NCBI GenBank assembly: GCA_009760855.2
Contig: WPIO01000007.1
Coordinates: 6,728,501-6,792,500, forward strand
DNA: 64,000 nucleotides
Reading direction: 5' to 3'
Source: Cristatella mucedo
Lineage: Eukaryota > Bryozoa > Phylactolaemata > Cristatellidae
The notes under the pieces are model-generated. The model was not told the origin of the DNA. It saw only the letters and a list, made by a program, of their open reading frames with translations, and ran no database searches. Positions 30,920 through 42,100 of this stretch are shown here, piece after piece. Each line of letters opens with the position of its first letter. The first letter of the stretch is position 1. The translations under genes and the position numbers were made by a program.

Positions 30920-31996
30920 CACAACTTGTTAAACACCCTGCGTCACTTTATCCATTCCAACAGTGCCAAATGTACCCGAAGGACTTCACAGTTCACAGCA
31001 TCAAACGAGCTCCCCCTGAGAGCAGCCAATAATCGCAGACGTAGAATACGCAAAAATTACTTGGTACCTGCCGAATTCACGGCACTAAAATGCCTCTGAC
31101 CAATCGCCTTCAAACCTGGGCATATGTACTAATAAGTAAGATATTTTTATAGCACCCGAAGAGATCTGACTATCTAATATATGTACGGAGATCCGCCTCC
31201 TCTTACGACAGCAGATGGTTTAGTAGCTCAAGAGGTTGGCGACGAGTGAAAGCTGTGAGGATGAAATAAGGATGGGCCAAGGTCGATATGTTGACGCCCG
31301 AGCGACAGCGAAACTATCCGCAGATCAGGCCGTCGTATGATTACGCATTTTAAATATAGCCGAAATGATTTAACTACTTTCCGCAGACCAAATTCACGAG
31401 CGCTTAGGGTGCACTTTTCTCAGCCTCCCGCGAGATGAGAAGCCGGTCGTGGGAGTATACGAGTATAGTATGCGCTTTCAAAAATGATAAATTTAGAATC
31501 GAACAACGCGCAGAAATCGCTCGCTCATGCATCGGCAATGCACACACGACCAGCGACAAAAGGAGAGCGCCGCAAAGCAGGCAGCGGCATCTCACGCGGA
31601 GTGGCAGGCAGCCCGCTGCCGCGGGGCTCGGGCGTGGCGCTCCGACAGCCGAGGCTCGCCCGCGCTGGTTCGCATGCGCGCGCGACAGCAATTGATGGAA
31701 GAGCGGCGAGTCAGAAAGCGCACGGCTGCGCACGAATCACGCGCCACGCCTGATTTCGCCGCAGCCGCGGTGGCATATGTTACCTGCGATAGTGCCACTT
31801 CTAACATGGGGAGCAATTGCAAGTTCAGGTGGAATAGTGGAACGCAATCGGCAAATTCAAGCTTCGTAGGTGAAGTCTTATCCGTGGCCGTTTCTGACAC
31901 CAACAACACTCCATTGACAGCGCAATGCGGATACTTTGCAGCGTGAAGCAGCATCTTTGTGTACGCCTTCTTGTGAAAACCAACGGAGGCCGACAT
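28937..31996 (-). CDS. EMC8: ER membrane protein complex subunit 8/9 (5 exons, complete)
   Basis: Minus-strand exons: 31996-31784, 30289-30192, 30084-30015, 29838-29750, 29069-28937 (603 nt, 200 aa; human EMC8 has 210). All junctions are GT/AG with matching phases (0, 2, 0, 2). Diagnostic segments: AYTKMLLHAAKYPHCAVNGV and FADCVPLFH..LQLLPMLEVAL (human KMVLHGAKYPHCAVNGLL, FVDCIPLFH, LAPMLEVAL), LLIAGYYQANENV, and KLVDFDNHLDDVRLDWTNAH near the C-terminus. Family knowledge: EMC8 and EMC9 are mutually exclusive cytosolic MPN-fold subunits of the ER membrane insertase, without protease active-site residues. A single gene is present here, so I cannot say whether it is orthologous to EMC8 or predates the 8/9 split. 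The start is the first ATG before the conserved domain. It lies head-to-head with TMEM42. Confidence 0.95.
30853..30918. repeat. (GA)n microsatellite
   Basis: Pure GA repeat in the first EMC8/9 intron. Confidence 0.95.
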
Positions 31997-32255
31997 GTTC
32001 GCCTTCGTGAGCAGCGACAAGGGCGATGCTAGGCAAGGTCAAGGCTGCAGAGGCCGGCAGGACCGCCTGTCTTCAGCTCTCTGCCGGTAGACTCTCGCTT
32101 CGAAATTGCTCCAGTACTCGTTCTACGGCGTAGGCGGGTGTTAAATTAACCGATAGCATCAAGAGTCTCGCTCATTGTGCGAGGACGCTGCTGCCTTCTA
32201 CCCGCTCAGCCCTCGGCGGGGCCTCCCCGTCTTCTCAGTTTTGGGCGTTTGTGAA
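31997..32255. promoter_or_regulatory. Shared bidirectional promoter of EMC8/9 and TMEM42
   Basis: The two start codons point away from each other across only 259 bp. The interval is CpG-containing, has a GC-box-like ggcgggg near 32217 and no obvious TATA box. The shared promoter is inferred from geometry. Confidence 0.6.
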
Positions 32256-33285
32256 ATGACGACCGCACGTTACGTCGTCGCCTGTCAGTCGGGTATTCTA
32301 GCATCGCTTGCGTCTACCTTCGGCAAGCTGGCAGCCGACAGCGACGCCACCGCCATCGCATGCGCGAGGGCGGGGCTCGATTCGTCGCTCTGCATTCACG
32401 TAAGTAGCTCGGTGCGCGCCGGTCGCCCTGCCGCGCTGCTCTGCTAAAATAGCCGCGCGCCGCCATAAAGTGCCATGCTGCTGGCGCCGAAGGTCATTGC
32501 TGAATGATTTCCCGACTGTCCTCTGGCCCAGAGTCGCCACGGCAGCGCCGTCGACGTGCGCTGCTCCGCTGGCTGCGGTCACTCCGGCGAGGAGGGTAAA
32601 TCAAGTGCTTCGAGCGTTCGCGATCGCTCTGTCGGTGACAATGCCGCGTGTAGCGGTGCGTCGATGCGTCGGCTTCCGCCAGTTTCTGCTGCGGCTCTCC
32701 CTTTTAGGCGTCGGCAGTTGCGCGATGCTCTGCCCTTCTACTGGTCGTGGCGTGCAACGTATTCATGTGGCTGCTGCTCGCTAGAGCTTTCAGCGCGTCC
32801 CCGTCGACCGTGGAGACGATTGCTGTGAACATGACGACTAACTTTGTGTTCACGGTAAGGGGCTGCAAAACTCGTGTTTCGAGGAGCAGGCGCGAAGCGC
32901 GAATTCTGTGGGGGCTCGTAATACTCGATCCGTTGTAGTCCCTGCCCTGTAGTTGCTCGTTCGCGAGCCTTGCAAGTTCAGTTTTGTGGCTGGTGGCTCA
33001 GCCGAACCACTCAAGTAGATGGCAAACTGAAGCACTGTGCAGCCGGTAGACCGAAGAGATATTGGGCTTCCAATTCTCGGCGAGCGCCCGATTTGAATCC
33101 AAAACCGGTTCGGCGCGAAGAAATTAATGATCTCATTTCAGGCGCTGTCAAGTTATGTTCTTTTTGGGGACTTCGTGACTACCAGATGGCTTTGTGGTAC
33201 GTCATTAATCGTCGTTGGCCTGTGCCTTCTTCATTCCTCAATGGAGGAACATGCGACTGTGACTATCATAAAAAAGGACCAATAA
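32256..33285 (+). CDS. TMEM42: TMEM42-like multi-pass membrane protein (3 exons, complete)
   Basis: Exons 32256-32399, 32708-32854, 33142-33285 (stop TAA); all introns are phase 0. The product has 144 residues; human TMEM42 has 159. Matches run in order: SGILASLASTFGKLA (human GAFGALAAASAKLA), ACNVFMWLLLARAFSASPST ([20 protein letters not shown]), then SSYVLFGD and IVVGLCLLHSSMEEH (LGYVLYGE, LILCGLTLIHRK). Four hydrophobic segments are visible, around residues 5-24, 52-77, 80-104 and 115-128. The family is DMT-transporter-like and of unknown substrate. The frame stays open upstream of the chosen ATG, so a longer N-terminus is possible. The middle loop (DSDATAIACARAGLDSSLC) is longer than in human. 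Confidence 0.9.
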
Positions 33286-33404
33286 GGACTTATGTGACAA
33301 TGCTGGCTCACACGGCTCAGTGGGCTGGCGCTGCTGTTATTTGCTTTGGATCTAAGGTTCGTTTTTTCGTTTGTCTAGTAAAACGGATCGTAGCTATAAA
33401 CAAA

Positions 33405-33535
33405 TCTAGTTCATATGTATAGCGCTGTAAGATAACTTAATCTCTGTTCACATTCTTTACATATGCAGCACGGCTCGAGCCCACGACTTTGTTAGTTGAA
33501 AGCTGTCTGTCACCTTACCCATGGGCTAAATCAGG
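33405..33535 (-). mobile_element. tRNA-derived SINE, family 2
   Basis: CATATGTATAGCGCTGTAAG, gcacggctcgagcccacgac and CCTTACCCATGGGCTAAATC match the other family 2 copies in reverse orientation. Confidence 0.7.
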
Positions 33536-33671
33536 GCGGCGCGATGCGACGAGCAGTTCTCTGACTCATGGATTAAAAGAATGATTTGATCCACACGACT
33601 TTCTGAAGTCATTGTTTCGGGCATGCTTCATGTCAGCAGCAAAGGCTCAAGCAATTATCTATTGCAGGTTT

Positions 33672-34020
33672 GCAATATAATGTATCTCCGTCTGTAACTC
33701 CACAAAGCCACCAAGACTATGTGGGTGTTACGCAGGAGAGTTTTGTATAGCCCACTCACAGCCTAAGCGCCTTTCGGTACTGATTAGGTAGCCAATAGAC
33801 TTCATCTCACGCAACAAAGAGAAAGTGGAAAGCGTAGCAGAGTCAGGAGAGCAGTTGAGGTAGTGAGTAGCATGCAAGTAGCAGCTCAGGACGGCCTGAA
33901 AGGATGTGCCACAGTCGGCAGGAGGAGAGTAGTTGTCGTTGCGTAAGAATCGTGGGCGCGAGTTCCACAGTCTAGGACCTGCAGAGCTAAAGCTTCTGTC
34001 GCCAACGGTCCTTATGGAGC
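33672..34020 (-). mobile_element. LINE family B, 3' end
   Basis: tgtatctccgtctgtaactc, cacaaagccaccaagactat and the downstream 300 bp match the copies at 3660, 7265 and 24950. Confidence 0.8.
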
Positions 34021-34190
34021 AGGGACTACCGATAAAATACGAAGCGTTCGGCTGCTGCTGCTGACCAATTAACGCTGACTAGTGAGCACCAAGGAAAACC
34101 TGTGGGAGGATGCTGTGCGAGCATCAAGGCAGCATGCCTCAAGTGTTGTAAAGCTGTGCTCTTCTTGAATTGTACTCCACTTCCACGCCT

Positions 34191-34322
34191 TCACTTCAAC
34201 CTGCGGAGCTTGTGAAGAGACTCCGGGTGTTTGCAGCGAACATAGAACATCAGCAACATGAACAAGATACACAACGTCAGTGCAAACGCCCCTACAATGA
34301 CGAGGTGCTTGAAAATTTGTAA
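34191..34322 (-). CDS. Possible orphan terminal exon with one transmembrane helix
   Basis: Minus strand: gaaaccttcag|TTA opens a 43-residue frame LQIFKHLVIVGAFALTLCIL followed by FMLLMFYVRCKHPE and a basic end KLRRLK, then TGA at 34191-34193. A single hydrophobic helix followed by positive residues suits a type I membrane protein tail. No upstream exon was identified, so this may be chance. Confidence 0.25.
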   Translation of the reverse strand, partial: LQIFKHLVIVGAFALTLCILFMLLMFYVRCKHPESLHKLRRLK

Positions 34323-34324
34323 CT

Positions 34325-35100
34325 GAAGGTTTCAGAGCACACTGGTGTCGGTGAAATTTAATGCCATGCCTGACTATTTATCGAAGGAGATTGTTTGACC
34401 TAAATAGACGCCGGATAATGGTCATCTGCCGAATGCGGCTTCGCTCTCACGATAAGAACGGAGACTTTGTAATAAGGCTGACAATCTAGTAGACTCTTTT
34501 TTATTTATAAAAAGTGGCGCCGTTTTCCCATCACGTAAGACGGCAAACGACAGATCACTGATCTCGCGCGAGATCTGTTGCCTAGAATAGCATTTCTGAG
34601 CCGTAGTTCAAATAGAGGCCTAGTTGCCTAGTAGTCGGTTGCCCCAAGCAGCGTCCAAGTAATCGGCTGCATAATTAGAACTCTCTTCTGAGGTCTTTCG
34701 GAGCCACAGGATCGCAGAGCCACTGGGGCTCACAGATTGCTACTTTTCGTTATTCGTCTATAAATCCGGGCTTCGTCGTTGTGATGGTCATTTTTAAATG
34801 GCTATGTTAATTTCTAAGAAGCAGCATTTATATTCAGTGACTAGCAAAGTTACGTGACTTCGCTACGTCAGGGCTTAGCCAGTAATTTGTTAAGGGAACT
34901 GAATCTTGACCGTGCGAAAATCAACCAGTCACGTGGCAGGTAGTGGCGTGGCGTGCATATTCCGCCTGGCGTAAGGAGGGCTGCAGCTTGCCAGACCCCA
35001 CGCTTCACGCCTGCTGCACGGTCATGTACTAAATATCCACCTTCCTCTGAATTGCAGTCCGCACTGCATTTTATTGTGATGCATGCATTTTGATATTATA
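34325..35100. other. Unassigned intergenic DNA
   Basis: No repeat family or exon recognised. It precedes the AT/CA microsatellite. Confidence 0.4.
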
Positions 35101-35108
35101 CTTTAAAA

Positions 35109-35339
<231 letters not shown>

Positions 35340-35971
35340 CAATGTTTATTCATGCAATGCAATATACGGGTATATGTAATCATGCATTTTTGTTGTGAAA
35401 CTTTTTATATTACTTTGGTTGCGTCTTCAATTAATCTTAAGTACCACACGGTACATCGGCGATCTTATTTTCGAGGGGCTAGCCCTGTGACGTTGCACTC
35501 GGAACAGCATCGCTGCTGTTGATGGTAGTTCAGCGACTGCGAACCATACGAACTGCTGCAGCTCCGATAAGCAAAAGCAATTCGTTTTTAGCAAGCGGGC
35601 AAGACAGTCAATCCAACCAAAGATTTATGGTACGGGTCGAAGGGCGAACAAGTGGGTGAGTAACCTGAGATAAAACTACGAGGCAACGGCAATCAGTAAA
35701 AAACACCTTCATATCGACGACGATGAAGTTTTCATTGGAGAGCACCCCGGAGTTAGGACCTGGCTGGATGCTGTGCGTGAGATTGGCGCGGTGGTTTCAC
35801 AGGCTATCGGCATTTCATCACGTTCGCATCCGCTGAGCTTTAGGCGGGGAGGGGGAGGCTAGAAGAACCTACTTCCAGAGCTTTTCCATCAGCAGAAGCT
35901 GGCGGCGCCGCGCGTCGGTTCGAGCCGCGAGTCGTCTTTCGTTGCGCGCTCTCGAGCGGCGCGTTTCAAAG

Positions 35972-36131
35972 ATGGCGGAGCCCAGAGACCAGTCAACAAA
36001 GCAAGGAGAAGCAGTGTACACGTATTACGATGCTGCAACCTTTTGCGGAGATGCGGCAAAAGAGTACGCTCTACCGACGACTCTCACTCCAAAAACGACT
36101 GATCCCCGGCCGCCCACCGTATACTTGAAAC
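35972..36131 (+). CDS. Candidate first exon of the HEPN gene
   Basis: The ATG sits in AAGATGGCGGA, a strong start context and YY1-like motif. It encodes MAEPRDQSTKQGEAVYTYYD and a Pro/Thr-rich end, with donor AAAC|GTAAGA in phase 1 that fits the exon at 40765. No domain is recognised, and it could belong to another gene. Confidence 0.5.
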
Positions 36132-39100
36132 GTAAGAACAAGTTTAAGAATCAGCAAAACGATTTACCAGTTCGGTTAAGTGATTACTTTAGATAACCCC
36201 TATGTTAAAAGATTGGTTGCGCCTGCTTCTGTGCGCGAATATAATATTTTTCTACGAGAGAAGTACTTTTGAAAATACCGTATGGTAAAGATAATAATTC
36301 TTTTCTATAGCGCAGCAAGAGGGCTAAATCTCTAACCAGGCTCTTAGCAACTCGCTGCAAAAGAATCAATAACAAAGTAATAAGTAGCTAGCAGCATTTA
36401 TCAGGAAGATTTGAGAGGAATGCAACCTTGGCCGGGATTCCTAGACCTCATAACTCTCAATACCTAGAAAAGCGTTAAGTTAATTTTCCGAATTTATTGC
36501 CAGGCGAGGGCGCATTGGGTCGACCCCGTGGCCTGACTCTGTGGCCTGACCCTGGGTTCCACACGTGATTGGATTTCGGAGCACCATCCAGGTTTCTCCG
36601 AGCGACGCGAGCTGGCACCGCCGACCGGCCGATTATATTTTGGTTAATGCCAATTAGCAAACAAAAACCCTGCTGCCTGCAGAACTCAAACCCGAAACCT
36701 CTGGATTTACTGAAATGTCAAACGTCAAATGCTTTTGTCAAGAAAACCAGATCAATTTTAACTCCTTAGTGAACTCTTTCGGTTGCGCCTCTGGATAGTA
36801 CATGATTTGCCTCGTTCTAGCCAATATTGTCACTTTCAACCCACGACTGATCCGCAACTGACTGCTCTGTTTTTCATTCGTATTTATATTTAGTATATTT
36901 AGTTTATTCGTATTTATATTTATGTTTATATTTTGTATTTTATATTTATATTTATTTATATTTTTTATTTATATTTATTTATATATAAATAGAGCGTAGC
37001 TTCTTTTCCAGTAAAGCACTTTTTATTATCCTGTTGTGAAAAAAGCTGAAGTCACATACCGCTCAAGAAAAAAACGCTCAGCTCTAAAAAAAAACACTAT
37101 AACGAAGCGCAGGAGAACAGGTCTGACGCTGCCTTCACCAAGAGCAAAGTGAAGGGCAATGTGGGATGTGCGATGCCTGATGCTATGCAAACAACTTCAA
37201 ACAGAGTGCTTTATCGAACATCTGCAAGTATGATTGCTGTTAGACTCCACGAGACTTGCCAGTCTTTCGTTTTCCGACATCCGCCTCCGAGCAAAAACGA
37301 AGACCGACAATCGGCCCTGAAGATTCGCATTAGGTTTACCTGCTCGACTTGTGAGCGCTCTCTCTTGTAGAATGAGGCAATTTCTAGTACGCGACCATTT
37401 ATAGCTTTGAAAGGCTAGGTTGTAGAGTCCATCCTTATTCTCGATGGCCGAGTGACAATTTGAAGCTACTCTGAAACTCGGCTCTCTGATGACGAGGAGA
37501 TTCGGATTTAGTCGCAATATGAAATCAAAAGCGAAAAATTACGAGATGGAGATGGAGTGACGTGGCAAGATTATCTTAGGAAGGAAGAGTGCCTACTCTA
37601 GACACTTCGTCCGGTAATCATAATAGCAATAACAGGTTTTTTCTTAGCACCCCAAGAGAACTTAATCTCTAATCAGGTGCTTTACAAATCACGGCAAGAG
37701 AATCAGTATCCAAGCGTTAGTATCGTTTGCGGTATCAAGTATGCAAAAGCAAAAAGGCACCGTGCTTAGGCCAGCATGCTAAAAAAAAAGCGTGAATACA
37801 CTAATTGCCGCCAGTTAGTTAGGCCTCTGGCCAGTAACATGCACTAAATCATACGAAGGTAAGCATGCAAACCACACCGAAACGAATTAAGGCAAGTTCA
37901 TTAGTGCGAAGGAAAGCCTGAATGAATGCACCTCGAGCTTAGACTTCAACGGTGCAAAGTCAACTCTAGTGGTGATAGAAGCCATAGGCATGCGAGTGTC
38001 CAGGGTTCCAGGCTCCGTATACAAACTCGGTGCCCGATCACAAGCAATATTTCCATTCACTGCGACGAATGGTGCGGGGGGGGCCCGGGGCGGGGGCGAC
38101 TTTAGGCCAATTAGCGGGTTAGGAAAGAACGCTCTCGAGGAGCAAGGAGTTGGAGACTTTCAACACCATACGTTGAATAGTCTTTAGGTTAATTAATAAC
38201 AAACTTCAAGTGTTATGCACACGTGCCTGTGTGTGCCTCCTTCTATGAATCCACAAAGCCGTAAAGACTACAGTAAAGACTAAGCCGATCGTTGGCAGTA
38301 TTGCCTCTGGGTCTTAGCGAAAGGGTAAAGTGTTCATATTCCGCAAAGCAACTCGTAGGCTTCAAGTCATGCAGCAAGAATTTCTACATTAAATATTTCT
38401 CACTAAAAGCAGAGTAACGGTAGTTTCCAAGGCTCTTTTGCCGCTACATAGCTGAGACAGAATTTACAGATCCTAGACGGGCACTCAGAGCCTCAGCATC
38501 AGGCTTTCGGTGTGCATGCGCTAGCATATGTGTTCGCGGATACTTGAGCATCGCATCGCACAGCCGCTCCTCCGACTCTGATCGGCGCTAAGCTGTGCAA
38601 CTCTGTCACAGCGAAGGCCAAGTTTGGCTTCTATAAAAGAAATTTTGAATCTTAGGTGCCCAATCCTAAAATGCTGATGTCGGACATCAACCATCTCCTT
38701 AACCTCTCCCAGTTGAGCACCTTAACTAGTGATACTTTTGGGGATTTAGCCGAGAACTTATCTATCTTCTTTGTCTGCCAGATAGAAAAGATAAAATAGT
38801 CTATATTCAAGATAACAGCATCCCCACTAGACTCCTATCCCTCAGTAACATCCCCACCGACTCCATTCCCGCAAATCCTTGCAGCACCTCATTGTCCACA
38901 TTCAAAACTGTCACTAGTGACCTAATTTCGAAGTTCATCCCCCAGTCTAAAAAGACTATTAGCCCTCTAGACCCAATACTCACTTTTCTCCTTTTGCGAC
39001 ACATTACTTTTCTGTCCATGTGAATAACTTATTATAATAATAGATATGTCCTTAGCCTCTGATGCTTTCACCGCACCTGTCAACAAGCTGCTGTTTGGTC

Positions 39101-42100
39101 ACTCATTAAGAAGGCTGCACTAGACCAGGAGAACTTAGCAACTTTTCCCCAGTCTCTCTTCTGCCATTCATATCAAAGACACTAGAATAAGTAAAGGTAG
39201 ACGAGTTAAAATCTTATGTAAAAGACTGAGACTTAGCAAGTAAGTTCCTGTCAGGCTTAGCACTAATCACGCCATAGAGTAACACATAACACAGCCATTC
39301 TGGTCCATGTATTTGTTTGTTCACAATATATGTAAAGTACCTAGAGATTTAGTTCTCTGAGGGTGCTATATAAATGTATTATTATAGTTATAATAATTAT
39401 TTTTAACATCTTGTCTCAACTATATAACTATTATAACTCACTACTTGCAGGTCTTTCGGATTATACAATAAGGCGTTTGCATAAGTGCAAAAATATGCAG
39501 CCAGGCTTGCATGACGAAGGCGCCACAGTTGCCACATTACAACACATCTATCGACCTGCACTGGTTCCCCATAAAGCCGCTTATCAAATTCAAGGTTTTA
39601 AAACTCGCTTTTAGGTTCCTTTATTCTCTTGCTCCATCTTACTTATCCAAACTGCTACCTTAAAATCAAATTAGACACTGTACCACCAGCTCTTCTGACT
39701 CAAGTCACATAGCTGTGCCTCGAATCAATTTTAAATCCTTTGGAAACCGTGCCGGAAATAGGCTAAACAGCTTTTTTTCTAGCAGCCCGACTAATACTGA
39801 GTTTTAGTAGTATTGTCTAGCTTAGTAATCTAGTGAGAAACAGAGATCAGCTGCGATCTTTAGCTCGCCACAGCAGAAAGTAGTCCCTAGATATTGGGAT
39901 AAAACATTTTGAATAGCCATGAGCGCGTGCTTATGAATAAAATATGAATGCATTAGTCATTCACAGGAAGACTATATTAAGATGAAAGCTCCGAGTAAAG
40001 CCTGGGAAAAACAGAGCTGCAGCAGTATAACGGAGAGAGCCCCGGGAAGCTAGTGTGATCTTTATCTAGGCTTTATCTGAGAAACGTTTTCCTTTATCCT
40101 GGACAGGCATCGAACATCACGGCAAGCTTCAGAGGCAGTCGTAAAGATGGAACTTTTAAATGTCAATTTTCCATCGAAGAGAACACTTAAATTACTATGA
40201 AACGACCATGAGCGCACTACTGCACCTCCAATTAGAAGTGCAACGTCGTTTGCTCTAATTTTAGATTTTCTTAAAAAGATGAGAGCTCAGTATAATTTAT
40301 TTTGAGGTTATTGGACGACGCCTAGTTCCGAATATTTTTAAGGCAGGCTTTCACTTGCCAGTAATCGAAGATTATTCAAATTGCTTGCACTATAGGTAAA
40401 AAGCAGTAGTTGTTAAGTCCACGTGCTCGCAGTGATACCGGTTCAAAGCATCATTCAACACATACACAACCTGGATTGGATTCTGAGGTTTATTATCAAG
40501 GTTAAGATTCATTACCCTTAGTGAAATCCTGTGAAAGCTAAGGACTGCTCTGATTGTTTGTAAAATTGCCGTTATAATAAGCATGTAGACCTCTTACATC
40601 CTATTAAGATGCTTGATTTGCGCTTATACATTCAGTCAAATGGCAAGTGGGCCGATATGATAGGTGTTCTGGAAAAAGATTTTCAAAAGAAGATTACACA
40701 CAGCAGCGTACGTTAGCGGTGGCTGTCACTTTAACTTAAATACCTGCAAATCCGTTGTACGCAGCAATCAACTCGACTGTCGCCAGGGCCCAAGTCACAG
40801 CCAAGTCGGACTACGTTCAGGCAATGGAGAAAGCCATGATGACCGAAGGCAAGAGGCACATGTTTGCCGCGAACGCCGATCTAGGCGCGGCGGGTTCCAC
40901 AACGGCTTACGATTGGGCATGTATAAAATGCCTTGAGGTATTTACCAGGCAACGCTGAGCTGCTAGTACATGTATTCTCAGCATTAGTTGAAATGCTTTT
41001 GAGAGACCATCTTAATATTAATAGCATAGCTAATTATATACATCCTATCAGTTGTTTTTATTATTTAATTTATAAATTTTACATAATAACTGCGGAATTC
41101 TCATCTGAAAGTATATTTATTGACTAGTGACATGAGCGAAACCCGTCGAAGAGCATAGCGCCACATACATTTTACAGCGTAGAAAGTAACACCCGAATGA
41201 ATCTGATTTCTAATGAAGCCCCGACAGTACCTGACTTCAACCGCTGATTGAACATTTCAAGGCCGTTGCTTGTGTCTATAGTACGGTTGGACCAACTTAC
41301 GGCAGACTGTGCTTCTTTTGAGTTTGGCCTGGTGGACCGCGTGCTCAGCGACTGCTAATTGCCTATGGCATACATGTTCGGTTTTAACCGAACATGCATG
41401 CCATAGGCAACTAGCAGTCGCTGTAGCGCACCACTAATTTTAGTGGTCAATGTCCGACCAACTGCATTCAACCATTGAGTAAATACATTAACTATAATTA
41501 AACACAATTCATTTGCACAGCACCCTAGAGAGTTTAGTCTCTATCCTGGCACTTTATATCTGCCGCCGGGCTCGAGTCAACGATCCTGGTCGTTAAAAGC
41601 TAGGACCTTACCCCTGGGCCAAACCACGGCTGCATTATAGAAGACTTTCCTCACTCTCGCGGCCGAGATCAGTTTAGTTCAACTAATGGCAGTTCCAATT
41701 CCTACAGAGCGGTTATTAACCAGTGAATCCACTAATAATAATAATGAAGGTAATAAATATTATGAGGCATTTAAATAGCACTCATAGAGAAATAAATCTC
41801 GTTCTTGGCACTTATTCATTCAGGAAAGAAAGCATGTGACTTGGTTATTTGTAAAACGCACTCGGTCAGAACAAATCAATATATGCACTCAAAGTCCAAT
41901 TAACGCGGACCGAGCGGATGCTTTGAGGAGCAGATGAATGGGTTAGAGGAATGACACGTCAAGTCAAGAGATGTTTTGTCGGTCGTGAATGAATACCTGA
42001 CGTTGGATCCCTAGGAACTTCAGGCACGGTTTAAAAAATGATCTGAGATTGTTTCGAGACGCAGAGTAGGCGGTTTGTGTTGCAAGAGATGGTGGTGGGA

